Positions 33,418 through 44,850 of a stretch of 64,000 nucleotides of DNA are shown here, one piece after another; the stretch's first letter is position 1, and every line of letters begins with the position of its first letter. The position numbers and the translations under genes are program-made. Below the pieces are notes generated by a model. That model was not told the DNA's origin and did no database searches. It saw nothing but the letters and a program-made list of their open reading frames with translations. The stretch is from the NCBI RefSeq assembly GCF_019320115.1, contig NC_089581.1:11037707-11101706 (forward strand), read 5' to 3'. Source of the DNA: Miscanthus floridulus (taxonomy: Eukaryota; Streptophyta; Magnoliopsida; Poales; Poaceae).

Positions 33418-35883
33418 ATGGAGGACGACTGGATCTTTCTTGGTGACGGCACCGGCAGCGGAACCGACAGCGCCTCCGACGACGACGACGACAGCGGGTT
33501 CACGATCGTGCGGCGGGGCCGCAAAGGCGGTGATCAATTCAGCGTCGTCGTCAGCGACGACGCGCCAGCGTTGCCTCGGGTGGCGGCTGTGGCCGTGCCG
33601 CAACCGACGCCACCGGGGCTCTCCTTCAAGGTGGTGTCCTACGCCGAGGCGTTCTCGGCCTCGGCCTATTCTTCCTCTGAGGACGGTGGCGGCCGCGAGC
33701 TGATGCCCGGATGCAACGACGAGGCCACCGCCGGGAAAGCCATCATCCTAGGCGCTGGCATCGACGACGCGGCTGGAACTGGAAGCACAGACGACTGCAC
33801 GGTGACGTGCAAGGAGGGATGCGAGTCTGGTCAGGTTGCCGAGCACGATGGCACGGGGAGCTCTGCCGAGGCGCCTTCGGTCGCCGTAGCGGCCGCACCG
33901 ACGGTGAATTGTCCGGAGACCACTGCTCCTGTCTTGTACGGCGAGGCGCACCCGGAGTTGGCGAGCGGGATGGACCAGGGTGGTGCCGAGGAGGTGGAGG
34001 ATGAGGACTCCGAAAGTTGTGAAGAGGATGACGACGACGACACGGAAAACTCTAGCGAGGACGAGGAGGACACGGACAGCTCTAGCGAGGACGAAGACGA
34101 GGACACGTTCAGCTCTAGCGACGAGGAGTACACAGAGAGCTTTAGTGAGGAGGAGTACACGGCGGAGATCTATAGTGAGGAGGAGGAGGAGGACAATGAC
34201 TTAGAATCCTCTGGCGAGGAAGAAGAGGAAGAAGGCTCGGAGAGCTGTGTCGAGGTGGATTACGTGGAGAGCTCTGCCGAGGAGTCGCATGACGCGGACA
34301 ACACTGGCGGGGAGGAGGACGATGACTCGGAGGTATCTGGCGAGGAGCAGGAGGAGGAGCACGATGACGCGGAGTGCTCTGACGAGGTGGATGATGTGGA
34401 GAGCATTGGAGAGGAGGAGGACGCCGAGAGCACTGGCGAGGAGGAGGGCGACGATGACCCGGAGATCTCTTGCGACGATGACGTGGAGTGCTCAGGCGAG
34501 GAGGATGACGTAGAGAGCTCTGGCGATAAACCAGCCGATCCTGAGAGCTCTGGCGCGGACTCGGATGACGACGCCGAGAGCTCTGGAGAGGAGGAGGAGG
34601 AAGAAGAAGAAGAAGAAGAGGACACGGTGAGCTCTGGCGAGGAGGAGGAGAGCAGTCACGTCGTTGATGTAGCGGAGAACGGCAAAAAAGACATCTTTGC
34701 AATGCTGTTTCCCAGGGCTACTGCGGCATGCGGCGCCAACGCAGAGCAGGGAGCGGCCAATGCCAACGGGGCAGTGAAGGAGCGGTCGGAGTCCTTTCCT
34801 AGCAAGTACTACAATGACATGAATACCGACAGTTCTGGTTCTGACATGGATACTGACAGTTCTGATTCTGGTTCTGACATGGATACCGACAGTTCTGACA
34901 TGGAAGATGACGATTGCTTGGAGTCTGATGAGGAAGATGACATTGCTGATGTAGCAGAGAACGGCAACCAACACATCTTTGACAAGCTGTTTCCCAAAGC
35001 TAAGGCATGCGGCGCCAACATGGACGACTATGAGGAGGAGGAGGAGGAAGACGGGTCCTTGTTTGACATGCTGTTGCCCAGGGACTGTGCCATCAACGAC
35101 GACATTGACAGTTCCGACGGGGAAGACGAGGCTGCTACTGCTACTGTGGCATGTGCCTACAGCGCTGAGCCGAGCCACGGAACCCGGCGGCCGGAGTTTG
35201 CTGTTCGCACTGCTCGCGGCTACGACGACGTTGATACAGATTCTGACATGGAAGATGGCGACGGTGAGGTTGCGGCTGATGTCAATGGGACAAGCCTCTA
35301 CGATTGGCCAAGAGCAAGAGCCACGACCGGCGGCGGCGTCGAAAGCCAGTGCTGGGGATTTGCTTGCCAAAGTCAGACGGAGAGGCAAGCGTTGTGGGAG
35401 GACCTGCGGCGGGTGCTGGAAGACCTGCGGCGGCAACTCGCGGCGGAGGCGTTCGAGTCGTCGGGGCAGCAGCAGCAGCGGAGCTACGACGACGTTGACG
35501 ACACTTGCGACGTGCCCGGCACAGCGGCCCCGGGTGGTGGTCCGGCGGGGAGCTGCACCTGCGCGCCGACGCCGGAAGCCCAGTTCACGGCGCGGTCGGT
35601 GCGGGACACGGAGCAGGAGCTGGCGATGGAGGAGGCGAGGCGACGGGAGGCCGCGCAGCAGGAGCTGGACCGCGCGCTGGCGAGAGAAGCGGCGCCGGCC
35701 GCCGAGGCATTGGCGTCGGCGTTGGAGGACTGCGCCACCGCCGAGCGGCAGGCTACTGGCGACGTCACGCGGCCCGCCGTGGCAAAGCGTGATGTCCCGG
35801 CCGACTTCACCTTCATCATCGGCGTTTATGTGTTCGTGTTTCTTGTGGTTTCTCTCTTGTCGCTTGCGTTGCCAAGTAACTGA
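33418..35883 (+). CDS. Acidic repeat protein with C-terminal membrane anchor, 821 residues
   Basis: One uninterrupted exon from ATG at 33418 to TGA at 35881-35883. I do not recognise the family. N-terminus: MEDDWIFLGDGTGSG, then FTIVRRGRKGG. Residues about 190-412 are an extremely acidic tract of Glu/Asp with repeated SSGEE and SSEDE units, several of which look like casein kinase 2 sites. Then a motif of the form VAENG..IF..LFP.A.ACGAN occurs at about residues 418 and 512, with a weaker third copy at about 545 (LFDMLLPRDCAIN). Between them lie DMDTDSS repeats. Helical, charged segments follow at about 655-680 and 730-770 (probable coiled coils). Residues 797-818 form a hydrophobic span ending only three residues before the C-terminus, so it is a candidate tail-anchored protein facing the cytosol. 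The GC-rich third positions suit a real gene. Confidence 0.8.
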   Translation: MEDDWIFLGDGTGSGTDSASDDDDDSGFTIVRRGRKGGDQFSVVVSDDAPALPRVAAVAVPQPTPPGLSFKVVSYAEAFSASAYSSSEDGGGRELMPGCNDEATAGKAIILGAGIDDAAGTGSTDDCTVTCKEGCESGQVAEHDGTGSSAEAPSVAVAAAPTVNCPETTAPVLYGEAHPELASGMDQGGAEEVEDEDSESCEEDDDDDTENSSEDEEDTDSSSEDEDEDTFSSSDEEYTESFSEEEYTAEIYSEEEEEDNDLESSGEEEEEEGSESCVEVDYVESSAEESHDADNTGGEEDDDSEVSGEEQEEEHDDAECSDEVDDVESIGEEEDAESTGEEEGDDDPEISCDDDVECSGEEDDVESSGDKPADPESSGADSDDDAESSGEEEEEEEEEEEDTVSSGEEEESSHVVDVAENGKKDIFAMLFPRATAACGANAEQGAANANGAVKERSESFPSKYYNDMNTDSSGSDMDTDSSDSGSDMDTDSSDMEDDDCLESDEEDDIADVAENGNQHIFDKLFPKAKACGANMDDYEEEEEEDGSLFDMLLPRDCAINDDIDSSDGEDEAATATVACAYSAEPSHGTRRPEFAVRTARGYDDVDTDSDMEDGDGEVAADVNGTSLYDWPRARATTGGGVESQCWGFACQSQTERQALWEDLRRVLEDLRRQLAAEAFESSGQQQQRSYDDVDDTCDVPGTAAPGGGPAGSCTCAPTPEAQFTARSVRDTEQELAMEEARRREAAQQELDRALAREAAPAAEALASALEDCATAERQATGDVTRPAVAKRDVPADFTFIIGVYVFVFLVVSLLSLALPSN

Positions 35884-36729
35884 TGTTCTTTAGATGCGGT
35901 GCTGCCAACGTCAGACGGATTAGCACTGCTGTTATCTCATAATTTAGACTGTAACTCGATGGTAAAATATGGTTGGTTAATTTTAATTCAATTCAATTCT
36001 GGGCAATGTCACTGGTTGGTCTGCACGTATACTTTTATTTCTTCACCTGTTTCCAAGTGAAAAAGAAGGTCCAGTTAATCAGCCTTCGGTAGATTAAATA
36101 TCAAGCACATGATCTAGGGATGAAAACGTGACGACGGCAGCCCTAGTGGCTTGGACGCGACAGACTTGTCCGGCTCCCGGGCCTCCGGCTACTTCGTATT
36201 GGAGTCTAGCCGCTAACATTTGGTCATAACAGTATCGTTAGTATGCTTTCATGTGTTCTCACGCTATTGTGCAATTGAATGGCGAAAACGATCCCATCAG
36301 AAATTTCAGATTCCAGGAAACTATACACCAATAAACTGTTTCCAGAATGGTCAGAACCAAGCACTGCAATATTCCATAATGCAAATGAAACCTGGATCCT
36401 GACATCCACTGACTCTGGAACCTCCAGCCTCCAGTTTCACATAAAATCCGCCCAGCAACAAACATTATACGATTTTTAAGTACAACCAAGTCTACTGAAG
36501 ACCAAACCCTTTGCCAGTTGCTCAATTTGAATTCTCGTCACTTCAGCCGCCAAACTGTGACAGGGAATCATCTGCTCTACTAATATAATAACCATCTTCA
36601 GGAAGCTCCTCCACTATGTGAAAAATTCCGTGCTAAAAAGGTGATGCAAAGTGTAAGCTATGTGCATCAGTAAACCAATTGGTCGCCTTACGTAGCTCAA
36701 CATATATATACCAGTCTGCTATATGCCAT
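35884..36729. other. Convergent spacer between the acidic-protein gene and the GYF pseudogene
   Basis: Holds the 3' untranslated regions of two tail-to-tail genes. No further coding region is supported. Confidence 0.5.
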
Positions 36730-39700
36730 CTACTCGTCAGCATGCACGATCTCACCCATCATGATACGTGTGCTCTGAACATTGAACCCCAAAGCTGACG
36801 AGCTCAGCTTTTTACCTTTCTTCCCCTTCTTCTGAATGTCCAATGCAGCAGATCTTGTATTGACCATGGAAGCTCTGGCCCTGCTCGAAGGTGATTGGAG
36901 TCCTGGCACTAATATGTTTCGTCATTGCAGCTTTGTGCCAAGTCAAACTTCTCTAGGTTGGACCAAATTTGTAGAAAAATGCTAAAACATCAAACAAGAT
37001 TCATTTGATACACCATGCTGTATATTTTGATATTGCATTTATTTTTGTAGATGTTAATATATCATTAAGCTTGCTCAAAGTTAGACAAATTTCACTTGGG
37101 ACAAAACTAAAACGACTTTCTAACGGAGGGAGTAGCATACAAATATCAAAATACACACAAGCTACTTCACAAACAGTAATGGGTTAATGGCAGCTATACC
37201 TTGTGTATATCGACCTGACAAAGCAAATCGGCATAAGCACCCCACAATCTATGCATAATGAGGACTTGAAAAGTTTGATATTCTAAAGTTAAACATGTTA
37301 CATCAAAGTGTCCCTATTTAGTTCGACCTGGTAGAAACAATACCCCTTTTACCCTTTATTCAGATCAGAATATTGCACCTTACCCATTGTTCACCTAAAC
37401 GGCCGTTTAGCCCATTCAAAGTTCAAACACCATTTTTAGATGCTACAAGGTGGCCAGCCTGTGTCCATTTAAAATGTTTAAACGGCCATTTAGCCCGATT
37501 AAATGGCCATTTTGCTCAATAATTGTCTAAACAACATGTGACTGACTGATTACATTTAGGTGAACATTTACTTTTAACCATTATATTTCTATTACCACAT
37601 ATTTGGGAAATATACAAATTACAGTATTGCGGAAGTAAGAAGAATTTACTAATACCATTTTCGGATATCTGAATGACATTTTATTTTTAATGAAATTGCC
37701 AACAGATTGTGTCAGACCAAAGAAAGTTGTAAATTGTGTTGTTGAAAGATCAAAATCATATTGCATACACCTCAATCTTGAAAAATATTTTTTTTAAGTC
37801 AGTACAGGCGCTAGGACACATCATGCATGCTACTGCATCCATTATAGCAAGTTTATATAACAGATAAAACATACTCAAAATCAGAGAGGATATGTAATGG
37901 ATGTGAATAACAAATTGTAGTACTGACAAGTCCATGCACATGATGGACTGTCTATTAAACAAACTCTTGTCACGCTCAACTTAAACAGAAATGGCTACAG
38001 TGCAATTTAATGTATATCAGTCATAAGTTTGCTTGCAAAGGGTATAAGCTTGGCAAGAAGGCCCATTTTTTCATTAAAAAGAATGAAGAAAAGCTGACAA
38101 AGTTTAGCCTGTAGTTAAGAACATACTTATCTTTCTTTGCATGCTCACAAGGCTCCCAAAACAGATCCTCTTCAGAATTAGGAGTAGAGTGACTGGAAAC
38201 ATGAGAAGTCATTTTGAGGAGTTCATGACCCCTCAATGGAGGTGATTCAGAACCTTGCCAGGATGAATTGTTCCCATGACTATGCTGGTCCATAGGCCGT
38301 TTTGCATGGGATGATGCTGGTACTAGTTGCTGAAGACTACCTGATTCCTGTTCTTCTTCCATCTGAATATTTCTCAGAGAACATGATTCACGTACCTGTG
38401 CAGCGTCAGTAGCTGGGCCAGGTATAGCATTTGCAAGTGGTGCTGGGGTTTTAACTGCAGAACCTTTGGATTTCTCCCCCCTGTTCCTTTATCTTTCTTG
38501 TGCCCTTGAACTCAATGAAATCAGCACCATCATGAAGATGAGCATCAGACTGACTAACAGAAGGTGCCAGAGGAGGAAAAGATGTATCATCAGCACTATT
38601 TATGATAACAGCATCTTTATCATTCGACTTTACCAGTTCCTCTCCTGCCAATAAATCATGTAACTGACTTCTCTTACTCTTTGATATATTGACATTTTTT
38701 TATCACACATAGGTCTAGTCTCATCTCCAAACTGTTGCCCAGAAGTTTCAGCCAAACCACCCCAAGGTATAGATAACGCTGAAGCTGCTGTTGTAGTTAC
38801 TTTAGTATTTTCCAGGGCTATTTCCCTCTGTGTTTCCAATTGTTCCTCTGCTTGAATTTCCAACAGTGATTTAGTTCTAACACCTGGAGTAGGTTTCCAT
38901 GAATGAGGATGGGTAGAAGAAATTTCCATTTCATGAACTTCATTGGAGATATGAGACACGACACTTTCCGATTTTGCAAGACCTTGACATTATTGAGGAA
39001 AACCTTTAGCTTCAAAAACAGTCACCTTGCTATACTCGTTAGAACCAGAACTCAGAGTTTTCTTAGATGGCAACTCTACAATACTTTCTTTCCGTTAAGG
39101 AGCATCAACAACTGCAGAGCCCTGTGTGAGACTAGCAGAACATTCTTTCCAAGCTGCATGACCCATCATTTCATGGGGCAGTGGTAGAGCTAGAGCAGGA
39201 GCCCAACTTTCCGACAAACCAATAATTCCCGTGTCTCTCAATTTCACATTTGCATGGTTAGGTAGTTGTAGATCATGCATACCATGACCAGGTAACTTCC
39301 GAGCAAGTTCAAGAATTTCTTGTGTTCTTTGAAGACAAAGCTTCATATGGTCACTAGATGACAATGAAGTATGTCTTCTCCCATGGGAAGGATCATAAAG
39401 CTGCTGCATGGAACAAATGAGGTAGAGCCTGAGAAATGTGTTGCTGCTGTTGTTGCAGTTGCTGTTGCTCCTGCTGCCTGAGCTGTAGCGTGTTGTTCAA
39501 TAGAGAGTATTGAGGTTGAGGTACTCCAGGCATCAGGGGTTGCAAGTGTAGCTCTGATGGCAGATACTGTTGTTGATTGTTGTTTAACAGCTGAGGATCA
39601 TGAGATATTTCACTGAGAAACTTTTTCTGGCTGTGTGATTTGTGAGTTCAAACAAGCCAAAGTAGGTTGATCCTGTGTTAAGAGTAATGCTGTTGAACAT

Positions 39701-40541
39701 CAATACCTATTTGCTGAGAGTTATGCAGATTTTGGCGCATATTTAGTACCTCTTGAGCAAGATCTATATCACATACCAGCTTGCAGATTTCCAGAGTCAA
39801 CATTATTTGACCAAAGTGACAATCCAGAATTAGCAGCCGGTGCTTGACCTTTTTCTGTAGGAAGCAGCACTGAGAGCAGGTTAATATTCTGAGGTTGGAG
39901 AGCTTCATTTGAGGGGCCAACCATTTGCGGGAAGAATGTTGAGTGCGAAGTTGACTGGACTGAATCTTTTTTTTGTGACTCTGCAACTGATATGACATCA
40001 GCGTCTATTTGTACGGTGTTTTCCCTCTCTAACAGCCCCTTCTGTACTTCAAGATGATTTATCCTATTCACTTTCTCATCACCGGAAACAAAGTGGTTGC
40101 CAAATGTACTGCGGCAGCATTCATTCATACCTGCAATCAAAATAAAATAGCAATCACATCATGACTGGCACAACATAAACAGACAAAGATAAGAAAATGT
40201 CAAGAAATGGGCATAAAGAATGGCATTGATGAGAAACAAACCTCCAGTAACAACGTTAGTTTCTGCTCTGGGATTCTGGGTTTTACTAGACACTGGAGAC
40301 TCCAGAAAGTGATTTTCAGCTTCAGTTACACAGCCATTCTTGTTTATGGATCCACAATCAGATGTTCCAAGATACGCTGATCCTAGATGTGAGGCCTCTG
40401 TCATACTTCTTGTTTTGGTATTGCTGAAGCCTGGAGGCACCCTTACCTTTGCCTGTAAGTGTGGCATGACATCCCCAAGTAATAAGAAAGGAGAATCACA
40501 GGGAGCACTTGAAATACGAACTAGCAAATCAATACCAACTA
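36730..40541 (-). pseudogene. GYF-domain (EXA1-like) gene, 3' part, decayed
   Basis: Coding blocks on the minus strand resemble plant GYF-domain proteins of the EXA1 type. They read in order: GIDLLVRISSAPCDSPFLLL and GDVMPHLQAKVRVPPGFS (40541-40240); NECCRSTFGNHFVSGDE to LSLWSNNVDSGNLQAGM (40140-39772); DLAQEVLNMRQNLHN; a Gln-rich tract (39500-39400); LCLQRTQEILELARKLPGHG (39409-39095); PGVRTKSLLEIQAEEQL (about 38890); DTSFPPLAPSVSQSDAH (about 38580); and NSEEDLFWEPCEHAKKDK (about 38130). The last exon ends KKGKKGKKLSSSALGFNV, then IMMGEIVHADE, stop 36730-36732. Damage: in-frame TAA at 39095-39097 and 38990-38992, frameshifts near 39772, 39690 and 38490, and no sign of the exons expected between 38100 and 36920. 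EXA1-type proteins bind translation initiation factors through the GYF domain; the domain is absent here. Confidence 0.85.
37270..37560. repeat. Degenerate repeat in intron (AACGGCC-TTTAGCCC words)
   Basis: AAACGGCCGTTTAGCCC (about 37398) and AAACGGCCATTTAGCCC (about 37479), followed by AAATGGCCATTTTGCTC, suggest a decayed small transposon in what should be the 3' introns of the GYF gene. No ends can be fixed. Confidence 0.4.
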
Positions 40542-40846
40542 TGGTGCATCCAAGCATCTTGGCTTAGCTCTTGATGCACCGTTTTGTTTTTCATTCTTAC
40601 CAGTTCAAAGAGGTGAGGTGCTAAGTTTTTGGGCGCCTCGCCATCCAACCAACTGTGGTGCCAGAATTTGGTCTTTTTGCCGTTGCCAATGGATATGACA
40701 GTAGAGGCATTGAAGAGGAGGCGGTCTGTTTCATAACATGGGACGACAGTGTCCATCTATGGCTTGTCAGCTGCTGTCCATTCATGCCATAACCATCTCA
40801 GCCGCAGTGCCCTGCTGAACTTAACAAGATCAATCACCCCGAGTCC

Positions 40847-43277
40847 TCAAAGGTCTTTAGGTTGGCAGACAGTCGGCCAGTTGACCAGGCAATGTCCGCC
40901 CTTTGCATTATCATCCCCTTTCCAAAGGAAGGAGCGCCGGATCTTGTCTATCTGCTTTCTTGCCCAGACAGCAATGGGAAAGACAGTCAGATGGTAGGTC
41001 GGGATAGAGGATAACACTGAGGTAACTAAGGTGAGTCTCCCTGCGCGGTTTAGAAGTCGCCCTTTCCAACCTGGTAGACGCTGCCCGATTTTCTCAATAA
41101 GAGGTTGTACATGTATCTTTTGTAGTGCCCTCGTGTGTAGCTGTAGACCAAGGTAGCGGCAAGGGAAGTCTTTACAAGCGCCTGGGAAAGGTTCAAGAAC
41201 ATGTTGAAGGTCTATACCTTCACAGCGGATGGGGTGGATGGAGCTCTTGTCAAAATTGGTAACTAGGCCTGTTGCCTTACCAAAGGTTTCTAGGATGCTT
41301 TTAACCGCCAGTAGATCATCCCGATTCGGGGTGATGAAGATTGCCGTGTCATCCGCGTAAAGTGAAGTTCTAAGTTTCATCGAAGCCAGCGGCAGGGGCG
41401 TGAGGATTCCATTAGTAGAAGCCATGTCAAGGATACGCTGTAGAGGATCAATGGCTAAAATAAAAAGCAAGGGTGAGAGGAGGTCTCCTTGCCGCACCCC
41501 TCGCCTGTGCATGAAACTATCTCCCAGCTGGCCGTTTATCATGGCTCTTGAGGACACCGTGCCGAAGAGCATTGACATCCATTGTCTCCATCTTTCCCCA
41601 AATCCCAAGGCACGAAGGACCTCGAGGAGGTAGCTCCAATTGATAGTGTCGAAGGCCTTTTGGATGTCCAGCTTCATGAAAAGTGCCGGGATTTTTAGTT
41701 TTTGCAATCTCTTCACCGTATTTTGTACATAGAGAAAGTTGTCCTGTATGCACCTCCGTTTGATAAATGCACTTTGGCAGTTGGAGACGATGTCATCCAG
41801 GAGCGGTGCCAATCTGTTAGTGAGCAGCTTGGAGAAGATTTTTACAATGTTGTGAATCAAGCTAATCGGCCTGTAGTCGCTAACTTTGATGGCATCTGGC
41901 TTTTTTGGGATGAGAATGATGTTGGCCGAATTTAGGAGGTCTAGGTTCTGGCTATTCATGTTGTATAATTGATTGAAGGCGGCGGTGAGGTCAAAACGGA
42001 TAATATCCCAACATTTCTTGAAAAATGCTTTTGTGAACCCATCCGGCCCAGGTGCTTTGTCGCCCGGCATTGAGTCAATGGTCTGTTTGATCTCCTCCTG
42101 TGTGAACGGGGCTTCAAGGGCCGACAGGTCATGGTGTTGATAACCCAAGGAAGTCCAGTTGAAGGCAGACAACCTATTTATGGTCGATCCAAGATGTTGC
42201 TTGAAGTGCTCCGTGACCTCTTTTTCCTTGTCCTCTTGGGTGAAGAGAATTTCATTTCCCCTTTGAAGGCACTGGATGTAGTTTTTCCTCAATCTTGCAT
42301 TTGCCCTTAGCTGGAAGAATTTAGTATTTGCATCTCCTAAACGGAGGTTGGTTAACCAGGAGCGTTGACGCATTCTCGATTTTTCAATGAGCGCAAGACC
42401 AATTGATCTTGTTTTGAGGCGCCTAAGGAGGTCAGTTTCATCTGGGCTGAGGGCTCTGTCTTCCTGAGCCGTTTCTAGGCGAAGAATTAGCTCTTTGACA
42501 ATGGCCAATTGCAATGCAGTATCACCAATTTTTGTTCTTTTCCATTGCTTGATGGCTTTGGCGGTGCGGGCCATTTTTATGTGCAGCCACCTGAGGGGCT
42601 GGGATGAGCTGACGGGTTTGTTCTAGGACGTCTGGACAGTTTGATGGAAGTCCTCCATGTTTGTCCAGAAATTTTCGAAACGGAAAAAATTGGACGGAAT
42701 TCGATTCAGCTCTCCTTATAGCAGCAAAGGAGTATGGTCAGACATGGTGGACAGCAGGGAGTGAAGATAGCAGGAGGGGAATAACGTCTCCCAATCAGGT
42801 GTGCAGAAGAATCTATCAATCCTTGTTAAGGTTGGGCTGTTCTGACTGTTACTCCATGTGAATCTCCCTTCCATTTAGCCTTAATTCTTTTAGGTGCAAA
42901 GCATCAACCGTTGCTCTGAACGAGCCCATGAGTCTCCTGTTGAGGTTGGAGTTGTTTTTATCCGTGGCCTGGTAAATGAGGTTGAAATCTCCCACAATAA
43001 GCCAACGTTCGCGGTCGGCTGCTGCTAGGTCTTTTAGTTCTTGCAGGAAGAGGAGTTTGTCCGCCCCAGATTGTGGTCCGTAGACAACGGTGATCCACCA
43101 GGTTGATGCATCAGCCCTCATAGTGACCTTGGTTGTGACTGTGTTCAAGGTGGTCGAGGCGTCTGAGATCAAAAAATAATCCTCTGATGCGGCTAGGAGG
43201 ATCCCACCCCTTGTTTGCGAGGCCGGTAGGAAGGCAAAGTTATTAAGGAATTCAGGTCCGAGAGTGCGAGCTATCAC
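40847..43277 (-). pseudogene. LINE ORF2: endonuclease and reverse transcriptase
   Basis: The endonuclease part (43277-42849) has the WWITVVYGPQ and RWLIVGDFNLI blocks of the APE-like fold. A one-base insertion near 42860 (NGREIHME then TAG, where a NGRR.TWSN-type motif is expected) and a TAA near 42718 break the frame. From 42574 an uninterrupted 575-residue stretch holds the RT: KAPGPDGFTKAFFKKCWD, ISLIHNIVKIFSKLLTNRL, FMKLDIQKAFDTINW, GVRQGDLLSPLLF and the catalytic SLYADDTAIF. It then continues past a shift to RALRLRWLWHEW and the left break. It would nick target DNA and copy the element's RNA. Confidence 0.87.
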
Positions 43278-43469
43278 AGCTTGGTCGATGTTCTATAATT
43301 TCGTTTCCTGCAGACAGACTATGGTGCACTTTGTTTCGCGAACAGTTAAATTCACGGAGTCACGCCTCGCGCCATCGTTGAGGCCTCGTACATTCCAGCT
43401 CAAGATTTGGCAGCTTCTTTGTGTCATCGTAGAACTGATTCATCCCAAGGTTGATCAGCGAAGGACCAG

Positions 43470-44850
43470 CTAGGCCGACACAGGGCGTGGGGCGGCGTCG
43501 TCAGAGAGGCCGCAGAGGGCAGCTAAGGCCTTGATCACCATGTCAGAGAGGGGTCCTTTGAAGAGGCTGAGGTAGTGCTGCAGGTTTTCCTCAGGCGTCA
43601 TGTTGGCATCTTGGGAAATGCCGAGCTTCTTCATGAGCACCTGGCGTGCCCGGCAGGCAGCGTTGCCACGTGGCCAGGCAATGGCCGCCAACCGAGCACT
43701 GCGCCGCAATGGCTTGGGAGGATCCTTCCTTGACTTACGGCGGCGTATGGGTTGTTGGTTGCCCAACGGGGGCAGGGGTGGGGTCACTGCACTTGTGATG
43801 CCCCTAATGAAGGACGAAGTTGGTGAAGCGATCCTCACAGGGCTAGATGGTGGCGGGGTTGCGTCCTCTCCAGTTGGCATTTCAGTAGGATGCTGAGTAA
43901 GATGCTACGCCGGTGGCTCAGCTATAGCGCGGGGGCGCCTAGAATAGACGAACCCTGGGATGAAGCGGCGTCGTTCACGTGTTGACAGTGAGTCGGGCGT
44001 TACCATCTTCGGTGATTGCGGCGATTGGTGGTGGATGCTGTCGCCGCCTCCTTCCCGGCCGGGCGATCTGCAACGCTCGCTCGAGATAGGAGACACGGGG
44101 CGTGCGGGGAGAGTCTTCGGTTCAGAGCGCGCCCTTCTGGAGCCGCGCGTGCATGCCGCCCTCTCCCTGCTTCGACCGCGACACCCAGCATCCCGAACTG
44201 GGCTCGCGCTCCGTTGACGCCTCAGGGGGCCTTGCCTGGCGTTGAGGCCCTCCCGCGAAGGGGCCCGTTCTCGGTCGGTCCTCCCGCCAGAGGCATCTGG
44301 GGGTGTGGGACGCTGTTGGGCTCCAGGAATGACGCCATCGAGTGTTGCAGATGTCCTGGGGCAACGGCCGGTGCGCGGTGGAGAAGTCGAGTTTGCTGCC
44401 ATCGTGGAGCCGAGGGCCGCCGAGGCGACGACGTCATTGCTTAAGTGCCGGTGACATCCCCCATGGCACGAGCTGCCAACTCGACGATGGCCGTGCCTCG
44501 ATTCCGAGTGCACCCGCTCCCTGTGTGTGTGTGGGGGGGGGGGGGGGGGGCGCGAAAGGCTACGCAAGAGTCGCAAACTCCAGTTATCGCCCTTATGTTC
44601 GCGGCGGCCCCGGCGTTCGTCATCATCGTCGTCGCGGCGGGTGATGGAGGAGTTCTCGAGCAGACGGTTGTGGCGGTCCCAAGGTAACCTCTCGCTGTCG
44701 ATGACGCTGTATTGCCAGGTGTAGTTGCGCGGGGTAATTCTTCCATCTCTGCCTGGAGGGTCCTCCACCAGGTCCAAGTGCACCAATACCTTGAAGGTCA
44801 GGCCTTGGCGGCCATGGGCAGGTGGGGGAGCAGCTCCGTCGTGGAAGAGG
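43470..44850 (-). pseudogene. LINE ORF1 remains
   Basis: From the right: LTFKVLVHLDLVEDPPGRDG and RITPRNYTWQYSVIDSERL, the usual ORF1 region before the zinc knuckle. Then a long Arg/Ser/Pro-rich part in several frames, and MPTGEDATPPPSSPVRIASP to MVIKALAALCGLSDDA, with TAG at 43470. A run of about 20 G residues at 44533-44552 next to (TG)n is in the middle and probably unstable. The N-terminus is missing and the frame is broken, so nothing functional is encoded. Confidence 0.7.

Larger units (their letters stand above)
40542..44850 (-). mobile_element. L1-type LINE fragment, both ends missing
   Basis: A minus-strand non-LTR retrotransposon segment replaces the GYF-domain part of the surrounding gene. 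It contains ORF1 remains, an APE-type endonuclease and a full RT core. On the right it joins GYF sequence near 44850, after GVGEKVTSS. On the left it breaks inside the C-terminal part of ORF2 (HLFELVRMKNKTVHQEL) and joins GIDLLVR near 40541. No poly-A tail and no target duplication are visible. LINEs are commonly truncated at the 5' end, but loss of the 3' end is unusual and points to a later deletion that also removed the GYF domain. Confidence 0.85.

Noticed and set aside
34142..35436. Long frames antisense to the acidic-protein gene
   Set aside because: They mirror the Glu/Asp/Ser codon repeats of the plus-strand gene (Ser-, Pro- or Arg-rich shadows).
40542..44850. LINE as a complete, active element
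   Set aside because: ORF1 lacks its start, ORF2 has a frameshift and stop before the RT, and the 3' end with tail is missing.
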